Assembly (NCBI RefSeq): GCF_900170025.1
Contig: NZ_FWEX01000006.1
Location: 2,633,236 to 2,697,235 of the forward strand
From: Nitrospira sp. ND1
Lineage (GTDB): Bacteria; Nitrospirota; Nitrospiria; Nitrospirales; Nitrospiraceae
Length of the DNA: 64,000 nucleotides
Reading direction: 5' to 3'
Shown here: positions 37,036 through 44,804 of the stretch, piece after piece
How positions within the stretch are numbered: the first letter of the stretch is position 1
How the letters are laid out: each line of letters starts with the position of its first letter
The notes under the pieces: generated by a model
Database searches by the model: none
Told to the model about the DNA's origin: nothing
What the model saw: only the letters and a program-made list of their open reading frames with translations
Position numbers and translations under genes: made by a program

Positions 37036-37223
37036 TGACTCATCAGTGGGATCCCACGTATGGGCTGTCTTAGAGCACGGAATGCTCTCTAGTGCCCATG
37101 AATTAGCCTGATTTTGGCAGGAGTATAGACTCGAGGCGTTGAATTTCGACTTAAGCTCAGGTCCCCGGGGGCCACCGTCTTGCGCCATTGCAGGTCGTTC
37201 TCGCTGAGGTGATGGAGGGGAAC

Positions 37224-38104
37224 ATGGCCAAGGACAAGATGCACGACCTAGTGGTGCTGCTTCCGGGCATCACGGGTAGCGTGCTGCAGAAGGACGGCGA
37301 GGATCTATGGGCCATCTCGGGGCAGGCGCTGTGGGCCGCGTTGCGTGACCGCCGCGAGCGGATCGCGAACCTTCGGCTCTCTGAACACGGCCCCGGGAAA
37401 AACGTTCCTGACGATGGAATCCGTGCTACGCGGGTGATCCACGACTTCCACGGCGTCTTTGGTTTCTGGAAGATAGACGGCTACGACACGATGGCTAGGC
37501 TCGTCACCGAGAATTTCGAGGTGAAGGCGGGGTCGATCCATGACCCTCACGACCGCGAGAACTTTTTTGAATTCCCCTACGACTGGCGGCGCAGCAATCG
37601 CGAGTCAGCCGTTGCGCTCGACCGTTTCCTTGGCCAGCAACTCTACCGGTGACGTAAGTGGAGCCATTGGAAGGAGGCAAAGGTCATCCTGCTCGCGCAC
37701 AGCATATTCAAGACAATGTTTTTGGCGTTCCGTGCTGCTGGCGCTCAGGATTGGCGTTCCAATCCAGCTATCGCGTTGGGCCATAAGGGGGCCCATCACC
37801 GGCTGCAGTTCCACGACATTTTCCCAAGGCTGTGCTTAAGGACGCGTATACATCCCGCGAAGCAGACGACATTGCTAACCTGTCATTCATCACGGGAAAA
37901 ACCAATTGGGCTATCAGTGACAAGCCCCCGAGTGAGTATTTCCCACCGATTATTCAAAAATCAGGGACTGCGGCCTTGGAGCTTCAGTGTATACCCACAG
38001 ACCTTTCGTTGTTAGGAGTTGATAGTTACAAGAAGTTCCTGGTCGAACGACGAAAGGCGGTGAGTCAGCGTCTGAACGAGTTCCTGGGAACAACCCAATC
38101 CTAA
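37224..38104 (+). pseudogene. broken LCAT-like lipase/esterase gene
   Basis: The first 142 codons (to a TGA at 37650) match the lecithin:cholesterol-acyltransferase-like family: V-V-L-L-P-G-I-T-G-S-V-L-Q-K-D-G at the N-terminus and F-P-Y-D-W-R-R-S-N-R near residue 120. Past the stop the same frame continues K-W-S-H-W-K-E-A-K-V-I-L-L-A-H-S-I. The nucleophile elbow A-H-S-M-G-G is therefore lost and the sequence then degrades. A second frame (37832-38104) carries the C-terminal end (D-A-Y-T-S-R-E-A-D-D ... Y-K-K-F-L-V-E-R-R). One stop, one frameshift and a deletion make it inactive. Confidence 0.7.
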
Positions 38105-38502
38105 CTATGGCATAGAACCTCCCGGGAGGCTTTCTCTGCCATCCATTACTGGAGACGGTAAGGTAATTCTGAACTCATGCAGCCTAAAAGGCTCTATAGC
38201 AGGGCTAGTACTAGTACTTGTATTTTGTCTCTGTAAGGCTCTCTCGCAACTAGAACTTTCCGAGTATTTGAGATAAAGTTGCTTTCCAGTTTGTCTGTGC
38301 AACCTGTCTGAACGCGCTGAGCGGTTGCCAATCAGGATCATGCAAACTAGCCAAGATACAAGATACGCATGGAGCCTCTCGCCTGGCGAAGCCTTTTCAG
38401 AAACCGATATCTCTACGACTCGCGCAGTCAGGCGCGTACCTGCCGTACTTACTGGTTGTAACATATCGAGCTTATGTACCTACTCAGGGATAAGGAGAAC
38501 GA
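38105..38502. other. gap between the broken esterase and the TIR gene
   Basis: No supported gene. GGAGA lies just before the TIR gene's ATG. No clear promoter or hairpin is evident. Confidence 0.4.
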
Positions 38503-38991
38503 ATGGCTAGGGATCCGGTGTTCTACAGTTTCCACTACGACAACGACGTATTTCGTACCCAGCAGATCCGAAATATGGGAGTCGTTGAGGGGGATGAACC
38601 TGTATCGCCGAATGACTGGGAGCAAATCAAGCGGCGGGGCGACCAAGCGGTCGAGCGTTGGATCGAGGAAAGCATGAAATACAAGCGATGCGTCATTGTC
38701 TTGGTCGGGTCGGAGACATCGACTCGACGGTGGGTTAGGCATGAGATTGAGCGGGCGTATAGTTTGAGTAAGGGATTATTTGGAATCTATATCCATAATC
38801 TCAAGTGTCCGCGCGTCGGGCGATGCAGTCAAGGTGTCAACCCGTTCGACGGCTTCACGATTAACAATGGAGGGCAGCGCCTATCCAGTGTGATCCCATG
38901 CTACGACCCTGGCCACGATGCCTACAACGGGATCTCAGGAAATCTCGCCATCTGGGTCTCTAGCGCAATTACCGCAGCCCAGTACCGATAG
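38503..38991 (+). CDS. TIR-like protein, DUF1863/ThsB type
   Basis: A 162-aa single-domain protein. The opening V-F-Y-S-F-H-Y-D-N-D-V-F-R-T-Q-Q-I-R-N is the signature of the DUF1863/ThsB TIR-like fold. The second strand, R-C-V-I-V-L-V-G-S-E-T-S, is followed by W-V-R-H-E-I-E-R-A-Y, which supplies a glutamate in the usual catalytic helix (R-R-W-V-R-H-E). Family knowledge: ThsB proteins of Thoeris sense phage and make an ADP-ribose-type signal from NAD. The next gene encodes a SLOG-like domain fused to patatin, fitting the signal-receiver role. Confidence in the fold is high, in the system moderate. Confidence 0.8.
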   Translation: MARDPVFYSFHYDNDVFRTQQIRNMGVVEGDEPVSPNDWEQIKRRGDQAVERWIEESMKYKRCVIVLVGSETSTRRWVRHEIERAYSLSKGLFGIYIHNLKCPRVGRCSQGVNPFDGFTINNGGQRLSSVIPCYDPGHDAYNGISGNLAIWVSSAITAAQYR

Positions 38992-39240
38992 AGCAATCAG
39001 GATGTGTTGCCGGGGCGCCGTGGGAATTTAGGTTGCCGCCATTATGCTCCGCGGTTTGACTGGTTATAACAATTTTCATACAAGTAGTGGCAGGTTCCGG
39101 GATCAACCTCTCCTATCGGTGCCACTTACTCTTAGCCAAGCTCCAAGTTACGTCACATATTGGATACTTGCTGATAAGTAGTGAGTACCTGTCTCGCGCA
39201 AGTGCATCGGTAAGTTGGCTGCACCTAAGGCGGATAAGAC

Positions 39241-40896
39241 ATGCGATCACCTTTGCTGGGAATACGGGTACACCTTTCGGGTTCAATTCCAGAGGATGCG
39301 ACCGATGAGCAAGTTAAGTCGATATCTTCATTCGTCGAAAGGTTTGCCTTGGCAGTGCTGAGAGATGGCGGGACGCTCATGCATGGTAGTCATCCAAGCT
39401 TTGATATGCCCCTGAAGGCTGCTGGCGGTCGGTTCGTTGCTGCCGGCGGTTCGAGGGATGCACTAATTCTAGTCCGCGCTCAAAAGTTTGCCACTACGAG
39501 CGAGCAGTTCCATGAGATAGAGGCACAGCGTCAATATTCCACAGTTCAAATTGTGCCTGCGGTCGTCGGAGACATAAACCAAAGCCTGGTTCCTATTCGG
39601 GAGTGGATGGCAGAGCATTGCGATGTGGTCGTGGCGATTGGCGGACGACATTGGGATGTAAATAAGGCCTTGGCGGGGGTTCCGGAAGAGCTGGAGGAGA
39701 CTCTCGCTCGGGGGAAACCCGGATTTGTCCTTGGGGCGTTCGGGGGAGCCATTGCTGGATACCTCCAAGATAACAATACGATCTTTTACCGACTACGGAA
39801 TGGACTCACCATCGACGAGAATCGCGCAATCTCTGCCAGTAGTGATATCACTTACTTGGTCAATAAAATCATCTCTCAAATTCAGCTTTTGCCACTGATT
39901 CGTGAAACTGTCCAGGGCGGCCGCTTATTTCGAATTCTAGCCTTAGATGGAGGCGGGCTTCGTGGAACCTTTACTGCTGCCGTTCTTGCCAAGTGGGACG
40001 ACATGATCAAAAGTGGTGGAGGCAATGAAATCGTCAAACATTTTGATTTAGTGGCTGGCACCTCGACCGGGGCCATTCTGGCCATTGGACTTGGGCTAGG
40101 GCTATCCCCATTGCAGATTCTTGATTTTTACCGTACCAAGGGGCCACAGATCTTTCCAAAAGACCGCGGCCTTCGCCATTGGCTGAGATCCAAACACGAG
40201 TCATCGACATTGCGTGCCACACTCGCAGAGGTGTTCGGAAACAAACTGCTACGGCATTCCTGCTGTCGGCTTGTTATTCCAACTGTGCGGGCGATACACG
40301 GAGAGGCCGAATCTATCGTGACACCCCACAGCTTGGACCGCACAGGATTCTCGGAAATCTCTGCGGTGGACGCAGCCCTGGCATCTTCTGCTGCTCCGAC
40401 ATACTTCGATGAAGCGGTTATAGAAAGTCCGGTTGCTGCAGCGAGTTACCTCGACGGGGGAATTTGGGCGAACAACCCAGTTTTACCGGCGATCGCCGAA
40501 GCCATGCGGCATATGAATATCCCGCTAGACAGGGTTGATGTTTTGAGTGTTGGGACGATCGGGAGCGAGATCGACTTTACTGAGTCACTCGGTAAGGGTA
40601 AGGCTGGATGGGCACCGACGAGCGCTAGTCTGTTCTTTGCAGCGCAGGAACACGCAGCATCTTTGCTGGCAGATGGCTTCTTAAGCCGCGCCCGCCATTT
40701 GCGTGTGAATCAACAATCCCCCAGTGAGATCAAGCTTGATGATAAGGAAGCCATCGAGGACATGGCCCTGCGCGGAGCCAACGTCGGGCAGGATTCATTC
40801 TTGACCGTCCGATCACGCTTCCTCGATGGCTTCCATGCCGCTGATTGGCGTCAACGAGATAGTACGGGACACGCAACAGATGATCATCGCGCCTGA
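39241..40896 (+). CDS. SLOG-like domain fused to patatin-like phospholipase
   Basis: 551 aa in two parts. Residues about 5-200 resemble a SLOG/Rossmann nucleotide-binding domain: G-I-R-V-H-L-S-G-S-I-P, L-R-D-G-G-T-L-M-H-G-S-H-P, C-D-V-V-V-A-I-G-G-R and G-K-P-G-F-V-L-G-A-F-G-G-A. Residues about 230-520 are patatin: oxyanion loop D-G-G-G-L-R-G near 236, nucleophile S275 in G-T-S-T-G and D405 in L-D-G-G completing the Ser-Asp dyad. Patatin domains cut membrane lipids in several anti-phage systems. A ThsB-like gene lies 250 bases upstream. Expected behaviour: ligand binding by the first domain turns on lipid cleavage. This is inference. Confidence 0.82.
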   Translation: MRSPLLGIRVHLSGSIPEDATDEQVKSISSFVERFALAVLRDGGTLMHGSHPSFDMPLKAAGGRFVAAGGSRDALILVRAQKFATTSEQFHEIEAQRQYSTVQIVPAVVGDINQSLVPIREWMAEHCDVVVAIGGRHWDVNKALAGVPEELEETLARGKPGFVLGAFGGAIAGYLQDNNTIFYRLRNGLTIDENRAISASSDITYLVNKIISQIQLLPLIRETVQGGRLFRILALDGGGLRGTFTAAVLAKWDDMIKSGGGNEIVKHFDLVAGTSTGAILAIGLGLGLSPLQILDFYRTKGPQIFPKDRGLRHWLRSKHESSTLRATLAEVFGNKLLRHSCCRLVIPTVRAIHGEAESIVTPHSLDRTGFSEISAVDAALASSAAPTYFDEAVIESPVAAASYLDGGIWANNPVLPAIAEAMRHMNIPLDRVDVLSVGTIGSEIDFTESLGKGKAGWAPTSASLFFAAQEHAASLLADGFLSRARHLRVNQQSPSEIKLDDKEAIEDMALRGANVGQDSFLTVRSRFLDGFHAADWRQRDSTGHATDDHRA

Positions 40897-41058
40897 CGCC
40901 TTTAGGCCAGGCAATGAAACATCACTTGCTTAGGGGAGCAGGCCAGTTGCACACCTCCGCATCCCTTAGTTAAAAAAGGCCGCAGCAAACCACCCTCCCG
41001 TTAGGAGCTACGGTCCAGCAACACGTCCTGCAAATGGTTGTATTCCTACTCGGGTGTG

Positions 41059-41087
41059 TTGACACTAGTAGTCCCCAGAGGTAGCCT
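41059..41087 (+). promoter_or_regulatory. possible promoter for the WD40-Roc-TIR gene
   Basis: TTGACA (41059-41064), a 17-base spacer and TAGCCT (41082-41087), 93 bases before the ATG. The -35 box is perfect, the -10 weak. Confidence 0.35.
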
Positions 41088-41179
41088 ATCGCTCCTGTCC
41101 AGCGTCCGCGCAGCGTCATCCTAGGCATCGGTATCAGTGCTGAATCGTTCTCCGCTGTCTTGAAGATAGGCGAGGTCTA

Positions 41180-44100
41180 ATGTCACGAGCAAAGAAACCT
41201 CCTCAAAAAGAACCGCCTCAAGGATTTTCCCTCCAAAGTTCGCTGAAGCCCGACTACGGCGGACAAATCACTCGAATTGTTTGGGCTCCGGATGGATCGA
41301 AATTGGCCTGCCCCACTCAAGGGGGGTCCATCTGGTTTTGGGCGCTAGACTCGAACAGCCCGTATTGGGAATGCGAAGGTCATGCTCCGTATTGGACAAG
41401 TTGTGTGACTTGGCTGTCCTCCGATGGTTCTCTGATCGCGTCGGGTTCCAATGACAAACGTGTCAAAGTATGGGACACAAAGACCAGGGAAAAGTTGTGT
41501 GAGCTCAAGGGACACGGATCATGGATTCTCAGCTTAGCTTGGTCTCCTCACAGTAACGTTCTGGCCTCTGGGTCCAATGACAACACTATTAGACTTTGGA
41601 GTTCGGTCGATTGGAAAGAAATCGGAACCCTCACCGGCCATTCTGGCGCAGTTCATAGTTTGGAATGGTCACCAGACGGGCAGCGGTTCGCATCCGGTTC
41701 AGAAGATTTAACTATTCGGCTATGGAATGCGGAGAATCAACAATCTTCCATCCTCTCCGGTCACACAGAGCCGGTCATGAGTCTTGCCTGGTCTCCCGAT
41801 GGCGGACGGATCGCGTCAGGCTCAGGCGATGGGACGATCCGCATGTGGGATGCACAGACTCGTCTCTGTCTGAACATTATGGAAGGGCACGCCCAGGGGA
41901 TTACCAGTGTGTCCTTCTCACCAGACGGCCTTTTTCTTGCCTCAAAGTCATTTGACAATACGATTCGGCTTTGGCGCGCCGACACCTATCAGGCAGTAGG
42001 GATCTTGCGAGAAGAAGCCGCCAACGTGCTGGTCCCAACCTCTGGTATTGCCTTCAATCCTCAATCGGGTTTGCTGGCAACTTTGGGTAACAAGGACACG
42101 GCAGTTCGGTTGTGGAAACTCGATGCGGAACGATTGGCGGCGAAGTCTTTTCGAACGGACCAGCATTTGTATCGAAATGCCAAAGTAGTAGTGGTCGGGG
42201 ACACCGGCGTTGGAAAGTCGGGTCTGGCACTGGTGCTGACTGGGGAAAAGTGGAAAGAGACGGGATCAACCCATGGCCGGCGAGTTTGGGTTTTCGAGAA
42301 TACTAAAATCGTCGATGATCGAGGACGGACGGAAACCCGAGAGACGCTGCTGTGGGATCTGGCCGGTCAACCGGATTATCGATTGATTCATCAACTCAAT
42401 CTGAACGAAGTCGCACTCGCCCTGATCGTCTTTGATTCGAGGAGCCAGACCGACCCATTTGCAGGCGTGCGGTACTGGGATAGGGCGATCCGACAAGCGG
42501 CTCGAGTACTGGGCGACACGGTCCGCCCGATCACCAAATTTCTCATCGCCGCACGAATGGACGTTGGAGCGATCGGCGTCAGCACGGACCGCATCGACAA
42601 TCTGAGGCAGGAATGCGGATTCAGTCAATATTTCAAAACGAGCGCAAAGGAAGGGTGGCACATTACTGAGTTAGCGGAAGCGATTCGTCAAGGAATCGAC
42701 TGGGAGACGCTACCACAAGTCACTTCGACTGAGCTATTTCAGAGCATCAAGAGTTTCCTGGTGGCGGAAAAGGAATCCGGCAGACTTCTCTCCACGTTTG
42801 ATGATCTCTATCGATCCTATCAGCTCTCGAATGGAGCGGAAGCCACCGATCAACTCCGAGGAGACTTCAATATTTGTATCGGCCGCATCGAATCACAAGG
42901 GTTGATCAAACGGCTGAGCTTTGGAAACTTTATTCTCCTCCAGCCAGAGCTACGGGATGCTTACGCTTCCGCTATGGCCAATGCCGCGAAGGATGAGCCG
43001 GATGGCTTGGGTGGTATCAATGAAGAGCGCCTCAAGTCCGGAGAGCTGCCTCTTGCCAGCGATGAGCGGATTAAGGACCGCTATCAGGAACAATTATTAA
43101 TACTCGCGACCATTGAAGAGCTCTTGCGCCATGAAATCGCGCTCCGTGAGAGCAGTGCTGATGGAACACTGCTGATTTTCCCGTCTCAGCTTACTCGAGA
43201 GAATCCGGATTTGCCTGAGTTGCAGGGAGAGGCGGTGGTTTATAGATTCGAAGGAGCGGTTCAGAATATATATGCTACCCTGGTGGTTCGACTGTCCCAC
43301 AGCAACATTTTTAGAAAAAAGACGATGTGGAAGAACGCTGTAACGTTCTCTACCCGAAGCCTCGGTGTCTGCGGAATCGTATGTCATGAAACTGGAGAAG
43401 GCCGTGGTGAGCTGAGGGTGTTCTTCGATCAAACAGCCACACGGGAGACCCGGCTGCAGTTCGAGGAATATGTAGAAACCCATTTGTCTCGGAAAGCGCT
43501 CCCAGGTAGTGTTGAAAGAAGACGCATAGTTTCCTGCACTACTCCCGAATGCGGGCAAGTGTTCACCGATGAACAGATCATGCGCCGGAAAGAGAGAGGG
43601 TCACACACTATCAACTGCCCCGTGTGTGACGCTGTTATTTCCCTCTCGGACAGTCCGGAGGCTGCTCCTGAGTATCCGTCAGTGACCTGCGAAATTGACG
43701 CGGCTGCGGAACTGCAACGTGAACGTGAAATGGGCCGAACGAGGGTACAAGCTAAGGAAGCTTCGGGCAATTTTGACGTATTTCTGTGCCACAACAGTTC
43801 GGACAAGCCGGTCGTCAACGCGATCGCCAGCCAGCTGAAGGAAAAGGGGATTCTGCCCTGGCTTGATGAAGAGCGATTGCGGCCAGGGCTTCCATGGATG
43901 CAGCAATTCGAAGAGCAAATCGAAAGTATTAAATCGGCGGCAGTGTTCGTTGGAGCCAGTGGAATCGGGCCTTGGCAAAGTCAAGAAATCTGGGTATTGC
44001 TTCAGAAGTTCACTCAACTACGATGTCCGGTTATCCCAGTGTTATTGGAAGGCGCGCCACAGAAGTTGGAGTTGCCCATCTTCCTGGATATCAATACCCT

Positions 44101-44182
44101 GGTCGATTTCGGGAAAAGGGAACCTGAGCCACTGGAGCAATTGATTTGGGGTGTCACCGGCGAGAGGCCGAAGGCGTTGTAA
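41180..44182 (+). CDS. WD40 repeat - Roc-type GTPase - TIR protein, 1000 aa
   Basis: Residues about 25-325 form seven WD40 repeats, each ending in W-D/L-W-type dipeptides (V-K-V-W-D, I-R-L-W-S, I-R-M-W-D and so on), enough for one propeller. A Roc/Ras-like GTPase follows: P-loop G-D-T-G-V-G-K-S (340-347), switch D-L-A-G-Q-P-D-Y (393-400) and a C-terminal S-A-K-E motif. After a COR-like linker comes a zinc-ribbon-like C-x4-C...C-P-V-C segment (about 787-820). The TIR domain starts at 863 with F-D-V-F-L-C-H-N; E936 sits at the catalytic position. Sensor, switch and NAD-consuming effector in one chain is a classic immune layout. The target is unknown. Confidence 0.85.
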   Translation: MSRAKKPPQKEPPQGFSLQSSLKPDYGGQITRIVWAPDGSKLACPTQGGSIWFWALDSNSPYWECEGHAPYWTSCVTWLSSDGSLIASGSNDKRVKVWDTKTREKLCELKGHGSWILSLAWSPHSNVLASGSNDNTIRLWSSVDWKEIGTLTGHSGAVHSLEWSPDGQRFASGSEDLTIRLWNAENQQSSILSGHTEPVMSLAWSPDGGRIASGSGDGTIRMWDAQTRLCLNIMEGHAQGITSVSFSPDGLFLASKSFDNTIRLWRADTYQAVGILREEAANVLVPTSGIAFNPQSGLLATLGNKDTAVRLWKLDAERLAAKSFRTDQHLYRNAKVVVVGDTGVGKSGLALVLTGEKWKETGSTHGRRVWVFENTKIVDDRGRTETRETLLWDLAGQPDYRLIHQLNLNEVALALIVFDSRSQTDPFAGVRYWDRAIRQAARVLGDTVRPITKFLIAARMDVGAIGVSTDRIDNLRQECGFSQYFKTSAKEGWHITELAEAIRQGIDWETLPQVTSTELFQSIKSFLVAEKESGRLLSTFDDLYRSYQLSNGAEATDQLRGDFNICIGRIESQGLIKRLSFGNFILLQPELRDAYASAMANAAKDEPDGLGGINEERLKSGELPLASDERIKDRYQEQLLILATIEELLRHEIALRESSADGTLLIFPSQLTRENPDLPELQGEAVVYRFEGAVQNIYATLVVRLSHSNIFRKKTMWKNAVTFSTRSLGVCGIVCHETGEGRGELRVFFDQTATRETRLQFEEYVETHLSRKALPGSVERRRIVSCTTPECGQVFTDEQIMRRKERGSHTINCPVCDAVISLSDSPEAAPEYPSVTCEIDAAAELQREREMGRTRVQAKEASGNFDVFLCHNSSDKPVVNAIASQLKEKGILPWLDEERLRPGLPWMQQFEEQIESIKSAAVFVGASGIGPWQSQEIWVLLQKFTQLRCPVIPVLLEGAPQKLELPIFLDINTLVDFGKREPEPLEQLIWGVTGERPKAL

Positions 44183-44804
44183 ACAGCGATTAGCTCTGAG
44201 AATGGTCAGCGCCCATTTGAATGGAACTCCCCACGAACTGGGCCTCGCAGTGCAAACACCCTCCAATCCCGTTGGGGATTTAAACCCGTGGCACATGACT
44301 AGGCATCCGTAGGTACTAACGGCCACAGCGATGGTTAAGTTGAGATCTCTGCGCATTTCAGGGATGAAATTCTCTCCTCCCTGGGAGCGAGATGTGAAAA
44401 CCCTTGAGCCCCAACAGATATGCTGACTGAGAAAAAGCACTCAATGGATCGGATCTTCGGCACAAAGGACTCCTTCGCACGTCAAGGCGCTCTAGGCATC
44501 TATAATTCACTGTAGTGCCATTCCATGCAGCGATCATAGGTCAGTGTTCACTCAAGTCGACGACAAAATGCACTGTTGATTTTACTTCTAATTCGGCGTA
44601 GGAACTACCCGCCCTGCCCCAACAGGAAACTGGTGTTAGCTTAGAACGTCTCAGTTTTCCATGTTTATTCCTGAAGCAATAGGGAAATTTAACCTACTAT
44701 CGGCCCCCTCAGCTTCTTGCGTCTTAAGCGTAGGACTGAGAAGAAATGCGCGGCGACCGATCTACCTGGGGCCTTGATCACTTTCTGCATAAACCTGGTT
44801 AAAC
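44183..44804. other. 622-bp gap between the two TIR-containing large genes
   Basis: No supported gene on either strand and no repeat was recognised. It may hold the promoter of the TIR-NACHT gene; no near-consensus boxes stand out. Confidence 0.45.
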
